Shown in pieces: positions 39,001-47,036 of a stretch of DNA of 64,000 nt. Source of the stretch: Shewanella sp. MBTL60-112-B2. Its GTDB lineage: Bacteria; Pseudomonadota; Gammaproteobacteria; Enterobacterales; Shewanellaceae. The stretch lies in the NCBI RefSeq assembly GCF_019655055.1, contig NZ_BPFA01000008.1, forward strand, positions 105,651 to 169,650, written 5' to 3'. The notes beneath the pieces are model-generated. The model saw nothing but the letters and a program-made list of their open reading frames with translations. It searched no databases and was not told the DNA's origin. Position 1 is the stretch's first letter; every line of letters starts with the position of its first letter. The position numbers and the translations under genes were made by a program.

Positions 39001-39378
39001 CTGGCTGGGATTGTGGTAAACAACGCTATCGTCTTGGTCGATAGGATTAACCAACTGCGTCAAAACGGCGAAGAAAAAATCACGGCTATTTCAAATGCAG
39101 CGAAATCTCGTCTACGTCCGATTATTATGACCACCATGACGACTGCGCTTGGTCTGTCTCCTATGGCTCTTGGGCTAGGCGACGGTAGCGAAGTCAGAGC
39201 ACCGATGGCGATTACTGTAATTTTTGGCCTGTGTTTATCGACATTGTTAACCTTGGTTGTGCTACCTGTACTTTATGCAGTCTTTGATAGAAAGGAATTT
39301 GATAAAAAAGAATCAGATCAAAATAGTGATGAGGCCATTGCAGTCAATAAGCCAACGCTTGAAGGAGGCAAAGCATGA
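36070..39378 (+). CDS. RND efflux pump permease (first)
   Basis: 1102-residue inner-membrane proton-driven transporter of the HAE1 type with twelve transmembrane helices and two large periplasmic loops. N-terminal MSIIKTAVNRPVTVWMFM; TM4 carries the proton-relay Asp in GLLVDNAIVVLENIDR (D-N instead of AcrB's D-D); the second half has GIVVNNAIVLVDRINQ and the ending ALGLSPMALGLGDGSE. An insertion of about 60 residues with two extra hydrophobic stretches (about 515-575) lies in the central cytoplasmic linker after TM6. Good ribosome-binding site (GGAGCACGTT). Its stop overlaps the next start by 4 bp. Confidence 0.92.
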   Translation: MSIIKTAVNRPVTVWMFMFAVILFGMVGFSRLAVKLLPDLSYPTITIRTQYAGAAPVEVEQLVSKPIEEAAGIVKGLRKISSISRSGMSDVVLEFEWGTDMDMASLDVREKLDTIELPLDVKKPLLLRFNPNLDPIVRLALSVPETSKSTSTAMSETELKQMRTYAEEELKRQLESLTGVAAVRLSGGLQQEVHIQLNQQKLTQLNLSADLIRNRIAEENINLSAGKVIQGDKEYLVRTLNQFNSLEELGQIVIYRDEQTLVRLFEVATIADAFKERNDITRIGDKESIELAIYKEGDANTVAVAGKVTDELAKLNQHNPKAELKVIYDQSEFIESAVNEVTSAALIGSLLSMLVIYLFLRDIIPTLIISISIPFSVIATFNMMYFADISLNIMSLGGIALAVGLLVDNAIVVLENIDRCKSLGMNRLEAAVTGTKEVSGAIFASTLTTLAVFIPLVFVDGVAGALFSDQALTVTFALLASLLVALTTIPMLASREGFKALPPLLEKTAKPKPETKLAKLKHYSATVFSFPFVLLFNYLPSTLLTLVLIIGRTLSWLAGLVMRPISGGFNWFYSKLEGLYHKLLAAALKLRVLTLAIAIIVTASAALLVPRLGMELIPPMNQGEFYVEVLLPPGTEVAQTDRVLRKLALSIKDRADVKHAYSQAGSGGLMTSDTSRGGENWGRLQVVLLDHNAFDAVADKLRATAMRIPELEAKVQHPELFSFKTPLEIELVGYDLAQLKQTADNLVDALSDSDRFADINTSLRDGQPELSIRFDHQRLAALGMDAPTVANRIAQRIGGTIASQYTVRDRKIDILVRSELDERNQISDIDSMIINPNSSHPISLSAVADVSLKLGPSAINRVSQQRVAIVSANLAYGDLNDAVVTARDILAAQTLPTSIQARFGGQNEEMEHSFKSLQIALVLAVFLVYLVMASQFESLLHPLLILIAVPMAVGGSIFGLFITQTHLSVVVFIGLIMLAGIVVNNAIVLVDRINQLRQNGEEKITAISNAAKSRLRPIIMTTMTTALGLSPMALGLGDGSEVRAPMAITVIFGLCLSTLLTLVVLPVLYAVFDRKEFDKKESDQNSDEAIAVNKPTLEGGKA

Positions 39379-42300
39379 ATATCACCCGCTTAGCCATCGC
39401 AAGACCTGTAACCACCACCATGTTCTTTGTGGCAATACTGTTATTTGGCCTTGCTTCAAGTAGATTGCTTCCACTTGAAATGTTCCCAGGGATCGACATT
39501 CCTCAAGTCATTGTTGAAGTGCCCTATAAAGGCTCTACACCCGCGGAAGTTGAACGTGACATTACCAATCTATTAGAGGAGTCATTAGCCACTATGGGCG
39601 GTATTGAGGAGCTACGTTCAAGTTCCTCTCAAAATGGCGCCGAAATCGACCTAAGAATGAAGTGGGGCGAGAACGTAGCGACCAAAAGCTTAGAAGCGCG
39701 AGAGAAAATCGATACGGTGCGCCACTTGTTACCTAAGGATGTGGAGCGAGTATTCATCCGCCAATTCAGCACCGCCGATATGCCGGTGCTCAATTTGCGA
39801 ATTTCAAGTGACCGCGAGCTTTCAAGTGCTTTTGATTTACTGGATAAACAGCTTAAAAAGCCGCTTGAACGAGTAGAGGGCGTATCGCAGGTTACCCTTT
39901 ATGGCGTAGAGCAAAAACAAATTGAGATCCGCATTAATGCAGATAAGCTTTCTGCCAGCAATATTTCAGTGCAAGCGTTAAACAGACGACTGCAACAAGA
40001 AAACTTTGTGATTAACGCGGGAGTGCTTAAAACTGACTCACGAGTTTATCAGGTATCACCAAAGGGAGAATTTAGAAATCTAGATGACATCACTGCATTA
40101 GTATTAGCCCCCGGGATCACCTTAGGTGATATCGCCAATGTCAGCTTCTCATTGCCAGAACGTTTAGATGGTCGTCATCTTGATCAAAACTACGCTGTAG
40201 GCTTAGATGTATTTAAAGAATCAGGGGCCAATCTGGTTGATGTATCAGAGCGGGTAATGAAGGTCATTGATGCGGCAAAACAAGACTCACAGTTTGACGG
40301 CATAAAGCTGTTCGTTATGGAAGATCAGGCCTACGGCGTGACCTCTTCGCTTCGCGATTTACTCACCGCGGGACTTATCGGCGCCCTACTCTCGTTTGTG
40401 GTCTTATATCTGTTCCTGCGGGATCTGAAGATGACCTTAGTTATCGTGTCATCTGTTCCTATCTCCATCTGTATGACTTTAGCCGCTATGTACTTTTTAG
40501 GTTATAGCCTAAATATTTTATCTATGATGGGGCTACTACTCGCTGTTGGTATGCTGATAGATAATGCCGTGGTAGTCACCGAAAGTGTACTGCAGGAGAA
40601 ACAGGCTCGAGTTGCAGATGGTTCAACACAACAAGCTGGGACAGCCAAGATAAACAGTAGCGCTATTCTTCGCGGTGTCGATAAAGTCTCTTTGGCGGTA
40701 CTCGCGGGCACCTTGACCACGGCCATTGTGTTTTTACCTAATATCTTTGGCGTTAAAGTTGAACTAACCATCTTCTTAGAGCATGTGGCCATCGCCATCT
40801 GCATCTCCCTTGCCGCCTCTTTATTAGTCGCCAAAACCCTGCTGCCATTAATGCTCAGTAAGATGACCTTTAGCCAAAAGAAAGCACCGAAACAAAGCCG
40901 GCTTCAAGCGAGATATCAAAATAGCCTTAACTGGATCTTGGCCCACCCGCGGATTTCAGGCGTACTAGCCGTGGTGATCTTAGCCTCTACGGCGCTGCCA
41001 TTAAGTATGGTTAAGCAAGATCAATCTGACGGTGAAGGCAATAATCGCTTGTATATCAATTATCAAGTCGAAGGTCGACATAGCTTAGATGTCACAGAAT
41101 CCATGATCACCAAGATGGAAACCTATCTTTATGCTAATAAAGACAAGTTCCATATTGATTCGGTATACAGCTACTTTGCAGCAGACAGAGGTCAGTCGAC
41201 ACTGATTTTAAAAGAAGACACCGAAGTTGATATGAAAGCGTTGAAAAAAACCATACGCGAAGGCTTTCCCAAATTTGCCATTGCTAAGCCGCAATTTGGC
41301 TGGGGCGGTGAGAACAATGGTGTACGGGTGTCACTTACAGGACGCTCAACCACTGAGCTTATCCACATTAGCGAGCAAGTGATCCCATTATTGAGCTCGA
41401 TTGACGGATTAAGCGATGTTCGCTCCGAGCTAAGTGGTGCACAGCAAGAAGTGGTGATCCGCATCGACCGTCAAATGGCTGCAAGACTCGACTTAAAGCT
41501 TAATGAAGTGGCCTCAAGCATATCTATGGCCCTACGTGGTACACCGCTGCGATCATTTCGTCACGACCCCAGCGGAGAACTGCGTATCGAGATGGCCTTC
41601 GAACAACAATGGCGACTGTCACTTGAGAAGCTAAAACAACTACCAGTGATCAGAATTGATAACCGCGTTTATACCTTAGACAGCTTAGCTAAGATTGAAA
41701 TCTTGCCAAGGTTTGACACCATTAGGCACTACGATAGACAAACAGCGCTTTCAATCGGCGCGAACTTAGATGAGCTAACAACTGAGGAAGCACAAGAGAA
41801 AATCACCCAAGTGATGAACAGTGTTAACTTACCAGCGGGTTATGGCTACTCGTTACGAGGCGGTTTTCAAAAGCAAGACGAAGATGAAGCCGTGATGGCA
41901 ACCAATATGATTTTAGCTATTGCGATGATCTATATCGTCATGGCAGCACTTTTTGAGTCGCTGCTGCTACCAACTGCAATTATCACCTCGATTCTGTTCT
42001 CTATTACTGGCGTGTTTTGGGCACTACTCTTTACTGGCACTCCGATGTCGATAATGGCAATGATAGGGATCTTAATCTTGATGGGCATAGTGGTGAATAA
42101 CGGTATTGTTTTGGTTGACCAAATCAATCAATTATCTCCAGATCTCGATAAGCTATCAGACACCATCAGCGCTGTGTGTTATACCCGTTTGCGCCCAGTG
42201 TTAATGACAGTAGGTACTACGGTACTAGGTTTAGTCCCTCTTGCCATGGGAGACACCCAACTAGGAGGTGGCGGACCGTCGTATTCACCTATGGCGATTG

Positions 42301-42452
42301 CGATTATTGGCGGTCTCACCTTCTCAACCGTCACCAGTCTGTACTTAGTGCCTCTATGTTATCAAGCCCTCTATAGAATCCGTTATCGCAGCGCGATTCG
42401 CCTTGGTCAAGCTGACAGTTTATCTAGAAGACTATTACCTTGGATGAGCTAA
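39375..42452 (+). CDS. RND efflux pump permease (second)
   Basis: 1025-residue RND transporter, clearly different in sequence from the preceding one. N-terminal MNITRLAIARPVTTTMFFVAILLFGL, TM4 MLIDNAVVVTES with the proton-relay Asp, C-half GIVVNNGIVLVDQINQ and VGTTVLGLVPLAMGD. ATGA overlap with the first pump gene implies coupled synthesis, as in MdtB-MdtC-type heteromeric pumps; a mixed trimer is therefore plausible but unproven. Last gene of the operon, followed by a terminator at 42503-42527. Confidence 0.92.
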   Translation: MNITRLAIARPVTTTMFFVAILLFGLASSRLLPLEMFPGIDIPQVIVEVPYKGSTPAEVERDITNLLEESLATMGGIEELRSSSSQNGAEIDLRMKWGENVATKSLEAREKIDTVRHLLPKDVERVFIRQFSTADMPVLNLRISSDRELSSAFDLLDKQLKKPLERVEGVSQVTLYGVEQKQIEIRINADKLSASNISVQALNRRLQQENFVINAGVLKTDSRVYQVSPKGEFRNLDDITALVLAPGITLGDIANVSFSLPERLDGRHLDQNYAVGLDVFKESGANLVDVSERVMKVIDAAKQDSQFDGIKLFVMEDQAYGVTSSLRDLLTAGLIGALLSFVVLYLFLRDLKMTLVIVSSVPISICMTLAAMYFLGYSLNILSMMGLLLAVGMLIDNAVVVTESVLQEKQARVADGSTQQAGTAKINSSAILRGVDKVSLAVLAGTLTTAIVFLPNIFGVKVELTIFLEHVAIAICISLAASLLVAKTLLPLMLSKMTFSQKKAPKQSRLQARYQNSLNWILAHPRISGVLAVVILASTALPLSMVKQDQSDGEGNNRLYINYQVEGRHSLDVTESMITKMETYLYANKDKFHIDSVYSYFAADRGQSTLILKEDTEVDMKALKKTIREGFPKFAIAKPQFGWGGENNGVRVSLTGRSTTELIHISEQVIPLLSSIDGLSDVRSELSGAQQEVVIRIDRQMAARLDLKLNEVASSISMALRGTPLRSFRHDPSGELRIEMAFEQQWRLSLEKLKQLPVIRIDNRVYTLDSLAKIEILPRFDTIRHYDRQTALSIGANLDELTTEEAQEKITQVMNSVNLPAGYGYSLRGGFQKQDEDEAVMATNMILAIAMIYIVMAALFESLLLPTAIITSILFSITGVFWALLFTGTPMSIMAMIGILILMGIVVNNGIVLVDQINQLSPDLDKLSDTISAVCYTRLRPVLMTVGTTVLGLVPLAMGDTQLGGGGPSYSPMAIAIIGGLTFSTVTSLYLVPLCYQALYRIRYRSAIRLGQADSLSRRLLPWMS

Positions 42453-42502
42453 AATTGGAGCAGAGCAACACCTAGATAAAGACTCACACTTGAAAAACTA
42501 GA

Positions 42503-42527
42503 AAGGCTGTTCATTCAGCCTTTTTTA
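42503..42527 (+). terminator. Terminator of the RND efflux operon
   Basis: Stem AAGGCTG / CAGCCTT with TTCATT loop and T-rich tail, about 50 bases after the stop. Confidence 0.88.
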
Positions 42528-42727
42528 TTTAGGTCGATACCATAAATACAGACTATTAAAATTCTCATTTGACTTCATCGACATAAACAAAGACCTTAAC
42601 TGATATGACTAGCCCAGGTTACTCTCAATTTGAATACCATTTATCAATGATGGCTATATACAATCAACTAAGTAATTCATAACTATTTGATATTGAAGTA
42701 GAGTAATTAAAAGGAACAACTCAGCAT

Positions 42728-44167
42728 ATGGAAATGCAATTAATAACCAAGTTAAACACTATAATTCTTGGCGGCTTACTCCTACCATTAACACAAGCAA
42801 ATGCCGTACCTAATAAAGTTATTTTTAACCATAAACCCAGCTGTATCGAAAAAGATTTAGGTGTAATTAGCCTAAAAACAGAAGATCTTGAAATGTTAGA
42901 CCAAGAGGGTAATCCGCAGGAGAAGTCCTTATCGCTCGCTGTGGTACTACTTAATCAAAAGGCTATTGAGAAAGGAGCTGATGCGGTAATTATCACTCAT
43001 GTTAACCATAGGGTGACAAACTATAGCAGCAGATTTAAACCTGCATCAGATGAATACGTACGCAAAACACTCAACACTCATATCCAAGCTCAAGCTTTTA
43101 AAATGTGTGTAGACAATAAGGCCCTTTCAACAATAGCTGCACCTTATAACGCTGATGGATTTAAGGTACACCAGTTCTCATATGAATATACATTTGATAT
43201 TGATGAACTATCGTCTAAATCACCTTACAAACTGGCTCAAGAGATTAAGCTTCCTCCTGCTCATGTTTCTATTTCAGAAGGTGTTTACGGCATTCTGCTC
43301 GAAAGTAATATCAAACAAACCATAGAGAAACTTGGCCCAGCAAGTATTGAACTTCGACTCGCCGAAAATCAGTTTATTCTAGGCTACGGAAGAAACTTAT
43401 GGTTTATTTTCAACCAAGACAAGCTAAAAAAAGTCACTTCAAGGTTTGAGTTGTTAAACCCCATGGGGCAAAACGCTATTGGGTTTAGAACAGGTTTTGA
43501 TGACACTAGCTGGGCTATAGAGGGCATATTGCCTCAAAGATCTACTATTAACCAAGTCCAATCAGAGCTATCGGCAGACAAGGTTCAACACAATGCTAAT
43601 CAACTTTTTATAGAGAGTAATCAACAAGGCTTACTGCTTGAGTTTGAAACATTTCATCCTGAGATGGCTTCTGTACCTAAACAATTACTGACGAATTTCA
43701 CTCTTAGCCACTCAAACAAGTCAGTTAAGATTGGAAGCCCCCCTAATTTAACGACTTCACAAAAAAAATGGTTGTTTAATCGTCTAGCTCCTAATTCATC
43801 CTCGCATTTCACTTTAGATGAATTTACAAAGCAAATACCTTTAGCGACCAAAATCAATATTGCTAGTGATGATAATACTTGGTGGCTAGCAGGAAATCAT
43901 ATCTTACTCAGGTTCAATGACCAGCGGCTTGAGACAGTAAAGCTGACTGACCCTCTATTTTCAAATGTTGATGAAGATGCCTTTGCCAGCTCAATTAGCG
44001 CTATGAAGCTCCCGCTTGATAAGCAAGGAATGCTAACCTATTTCAGCGAGGCAACGGATAATTTTGAGCAAGTTGATATAGAGAATGATCATTTCAGCAT
44101 ACAAGCAAAGTATGAGTCATATGACAATAACGCTCCGCTTTATGAATTAGATATTTTTTATAATTAA
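42728..44167 (+). CDS. Hypothetical secreted/periplasmic protein, 479 residues
   Basis: Signal peptide in residues 1-26 (LNTIILGGLLLPLTQANA, cleavage before VPN). The mature N-terminal part (about 27-140) contains KGADAVIITHVNHRV, a pattern seen in small periplasmic proteins whose segment 'xAxxxGADAVI' forms a beta-alpha unit, and two cysteines (in PSCIEKD and FKMCVDN) that could form a disulfide. The remaining 330 residues are mixed alpha/beta without a family I recognise. AAGGAAC ribosome-binding site about a dozen bases before the ATG at 42728. It is followed by a weak hairpin (44230-44253). No sigma-54 element was found in front of it, so it may not belong to the regulon described downstream. 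Confidence 0.7.
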   Translation: MEMQLITKLNTIILGGLLLPLTQANAVPNKVIFNHKPSCIEKDLGVISLKTEDLEMLDQEGNPQEKSLSLAVVLLNQKAIEKGADAVIITHVNHRVTNYSSRFKPASDEYVRKTLNTHIQAQAFKMCVDNKALSTIAAPYNADGFKVHQFSYEYTFDIDELSSKSPYKLAQEIKLPPAHVSISEGVYGILLESNIKQTIEKLGPASIELRLAENQFILGYGRNLWFIFNQDKLKKVTSRFELLNPMGQNAIGFRTGFDDTSWAIEGILPQRSTINQVQSELSADKVQHNANQLFIESNQQGLLLEFETFHPEMASVPKQLLTNFTLSHSNKSVKIGSPPNLTTSQKKWLFNRLAPNSSSHFTLDEFTKQIPLATKINIASDDNTWWLAGNHILLRFNDQRLETVKLTDPLFSNVDEDAFASSISAMKLPLDKQGMLTYFSEATDNFEQVDIENDHFSIQAKYESYDNNAPLYELDIFYN

Positions 44168-44229
44168 ATGCTCACACATACACAGCTGCGGAACTAAATG
44201 CGTCTGTTGTAATCTTTCTGTTGTTAATT

Positions 44230-44253
44230 TATAAGGCCATTTATTTGGCCTTA
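44230..44253 (+). terminator. Possible terminator after the 479-residue protein gene
   Basis: ATAAGGCCA / TGGCCTTAT with a TTTATT loop (9-base arms) but only a short, broken T-run (TATATC). Confidence 0.5.
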
Positions 44254-44294
44254 TATCTACATATCTCCTCAACCTTCCTTCACTCCTAAGTTTA

Positions 44295-44312
44295 TGTTTC
44301 ACTTATGAAACA
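44295..44312. promoter_or_regulatory. 18-bp palindrome, putative activator-binding site (copy A)
   Basis: TGTTTCACTTATGAAACA has perfect 7-base arms TGTTTCA / TGAAACA around 4 bases. It lies about 107 bp upstream of the -24-like element of the next gene. The same arms and spacing recur at 48669-48686 in front of the second large secreted-protein gene. Confidence 0.6.
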
Positions 44313-44417
44313 CTCTAAGTCGTTGAAGCCTTTAAAGATAAGGCTCTGTGTCACATCCTTGTTACAATGCCACCGCAAAAATAAAGTCTACCCCATTGAA
44401 TTATAAAGACTAATAAT

Positions 44418-44433
44418 TGGCACTATATATGTA
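44418..44433 (+). promoter_or_regulatory. Candidate sigma-54-like promoter of the 771-residue protein gene
   Basis: TGGCACTATATATGTA matches 9 of 12 defined positions; the -24 half TGGCAC is perfect, but the -12 dinucleotide is GT instead of GC. It lies 40 bp before the ATG, which fits a sigma-54 promoter with a short leader. Weaker than the element at 48749. Confidence 0.42.
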
Positions 44434-44472
44434 TCAAATAAGGCGAATATTGCGATTAATGAGGTATCAATT

Positions 44473-46788
44473 ATGAGTATTCAACATAAACCTCGTTTCT
44501 CACTCTTACCTATGTTCGCAGCACTTGTCCTAGCCGGTGTCCCGATTGCGGCTAACGCCCTATCGGGTGCTATTTTCACAACCACTAGCGACGGTGGCAT
44601 AGTTAATGAGAATGTGAGATACGGAAGTAAATTAGACGTCTACCTTGATGGTGGGCCGAGAATGAATGCTCCGGCTTCAGCCGCAGCACTTCCAGACGGT
44701 AATTACTATTTCCAAGTTACCGACCCCAGTGGTAAAGATCTACTATCTAGAGATCATATCAGTTGCCGTGAGATTAAAATCGAAAATGGTGTCATCACCG
44801 CATACCCTGGTGCAGACGGGACAAACTACGTCAAACAAAAAGGCGTTTGGCAAGCTGTTTCCTGTACTGCGTACCCAACCAATGGTAACAAAACTATGGA
44901 GGTTCACGAGTTTAACCCCGATATAGATCACGGTGGCGCTCCCCTCCACGCCATGGTTATCCAACTCTACCCCTATGATGATACACCGAATAATGGTGGC
45001 GTTTATAAAGCATGGATAACTCCTGTCGATGCTTATGCTCCCATTAATGAATTTGATAATGGTGGCGGCATGGGAGCTACAAATCAGCCTAACCAAGAGG
45101 GTTATCAAGCAGGAAACTTCCACGGCTTTATTCCGCGTTCCGCTAAAACCGATAACTTTAAGGTAAAAGAGAAAAAACCACAGTTTGGTATTATTGCACT
45201 GCGTAACTATCACGATGCCAACTTAAACTGTCGTTTAGATCTAGGCGAGAAGTTTATCTGGCAATGGGAGTATGGTATCGAAGATGGTTTAAATGTCCGT
45301 AATGCCGATAATACCAATGATGAGTCAAGTGGCGATCCCACCACGATTTTGCTTAAAGAGGCCTTAGGACAGTTAAATGATATTTGGTCGTTAGATCACT
45401 TCAGATGGACAGAAGATCAAGATAAAAACCTTAACAGTCAGTATTTCACCACCTCAGGTTATGTCCATGACTACCAAGCGTTTAGCTCATTAAATACCGG
45501 TCCAGAGGATCCTAACCTTTGGGATGGCGATGACGCGAATGACTTTATTCAGCGCTTCGTGATGGAGATGCCTTGCCCCGATAATTTTGATAACGGCCTA
45601 GCACCCCATACCAGTAATGAGTTCTCAGACTTTATCCCTGCCGCCTTAGGCGTCGAGCCTCTAATCGATAGCGATCCACAAATCACTCTGACCTTAAGTC
45701 AGGTTGGTTTTGCCAATATTAAAGTGAAAAAAATCTTTGATACTAATAACAACGGTATCCAAGATGGTAACGAAGTTGGACTAGCCAACTGGCCAGTTCG
45801 ATTAAAGTACGCCCCAAGTTTGCTAGAATCCAATGGTGGCCCCATACCCGATACTATTAGCAGCACGGTTAATCCCGATGTGTATGCTGAAGTAGTGGCA
45901 CGCTTTGGACTCACCGCAGATCCGATCCTAGAGAACGGCTATGCCAACCGTATAACAGATGTTAACGGTGAGATGACCTTTAGCGTACTGTTACCTAATG
46001 GTTATGGCGATGCGCCGTTAACTCCATACCCTACCGATTTCTACCAAGTAGAAGAAGCAACCGCTCAAGGCTGGATGGCGACATCAAGTGTCACTCTTGA
46101 GTTTGACGTGCGATCTGAAGCCAGCGGACCAGATGGTCGACTCCCTCCTATCACGGGTAACGCTTATCTAGACAATAGCAGCACCCCGCTAGGTGATGTG
46201 GTATTTACCAATATCTGCTTCAACGAAGCAAGCTTTGGTACAAAAGGCTATTGGCATAATAAAAACGGTTTAGGCGAAATGGAGACAGCCTTTGTCACAA
46301 GTTATATTAATACATTAGACCCTTATGACAGCGAAACCAGCTACTTTGGCAAAGGCGATGAGCCATTTGACGGTGAATTTTCCGACGGAACAGATGTCGA
46401 TCCCGCCTACAAAAATGACTCCATCACAGATGGGATCTCAGCAGGTGCGGGTACGGTCAAAGCCGAGGTGTCACATTTCTTAATTGATGGCAATGGCGGC
46501 GGCGATCCAAGAGAGCAGCTCGCACAGCAATTGCTAGCATTTCTGTTTAATATTGAGTATCGCCTCGGTGGGGATGCTGTGTTGATGATGCCAGGTGGTG
46601 GCACTATGTCTAGCGCAGATATCGTTTCAGCTGCAATTAGCGCATGGCAAGGTACAGATGCCGCGGCGCAAAATCACTACAAGACCTTGTTAGATACTTT
46701 TAACAACATGAAAGTTGCCGATGGTAACGGAATTAAGTACGTACCAAGCGATCCTGCAAACTGCCCATCAATCCCAACCCCTTATTAA
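44473..46788 (+). CDS. Large secreted protein with SdrD_B-like and GYWxN-type domains
   Basis: 771 residues with a signal peptide (1-29, ends PIAANA). The mature part is acidic and rich in Asp/Asn/Gly. Residues about 415-445 (VKKIFDTNNNGIQDGNEVGLANW) match the start of an SdrD_B/Cna_B-like Ig domain with a calcium-binding DxNxNGxxDxxE loop. From about residue 585 the sequence GTKGYWHNKNGLGEM ... REQLAQQLLAFLFNIEYRLGG matches the layout of the 'GYWKNH' domain found in many secreted repeat proteins. There is no LPXTG, PEP-CTERM or other C-terminal anchor (ends CPSIPTPY), so it is released or attached indirectly. Calcium-dependent surface/matrix role is inference. Preceded by a palindrome and a sigma-54-like element. 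Confidence 0.8.
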   Translation: MSIQHKPRFSLLPMFAALVLAGVPIAANALSGAIFTTTSDGGIVNENVRYGSKLDVYLDGGPRMNAPASAAALPDGNYYFQVTDPSGKDLLSRDHISCREIKIENGVITAYPGADGTNYVKQKGVWQAVSCTAYPTNGNKTMEVHEFNPDIDHGGAPLHAMVIQLYPYDDTPNNGGVYKAWITPVDAYAPINEFDNGGGMGATNQPNQEGYQAGNFHGFIPRSAKTDNFKVKEKKPQFGIIALRNYHDANLNCRLDLGEKFIWQWEYGIEDGLNVRNADNTNDESSGDPTTILLKEALGQLNDIWSLDHFRWTEDQDKNLNSQYFTTSGYVHDYQAFSSLNTGPEDPNLWDGDDANDFIQRFVMEMPCPDNFDNGLAPHTSNEFSDFIPAALGVEPLIDSDPQITLTLSQVGFANIKVKKIFDTNNNGIQDGNEVGLANWPVRLKYAPSLLESNGGPIPDTISSTVNPDVYAEVVARFGLTADPILENGYANRITDVNGEMTFSVLLPNGYGDAPLTPYPTDFYQVEEATAQGWMATSSVTLEFDVRSEASGPDGRLPPITGNAYLDNSSTPLGDVVFTNICFNEASFGTKGYWHNKNGLGEMETAFVTSYINTLDPYDSETSYFGKGDEPFDGEFSDGTDVDPAYKNDSITDGISAGAGTVKAEVSHFLIDGNGGGDPREQLAQQLLAFLFNIEYRLGGDAVLMMPGGGTMSSADIVSAAISAWQGTDAAAQNHYKTLLDTFNNMKVADGNGIKYVPSDPANCPSIPTPY

Positions 46789-47036
46789 CTAAGTCGATAT
46801 TAGCTCAGGGAAGAGCGCGTTTGCTTTAGCAATACCTTCACTGTTCTCCCAAAAAGGTTTTATCTTTAGTTAAAAATAAACATCTAATTCCCCAAGCATT
46901 TACATTCAGCAAGCTGGATATTTCCATATTAATTAGCATATTCATCTATAAATTCTTGCAATACACCAAGCGCAGCCTAAAATTTAAGCACCACTAGTTT
47001 TAACTTGAAACTGGCTCAATTCTTTATTGAAAACAA

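Noticed and set aside
47005..47030. TGGCTCAATTCTTTAT as a sigma-54 promoter of the activator gene
   Set aside because: The -12 GC is missing at the required spacing.
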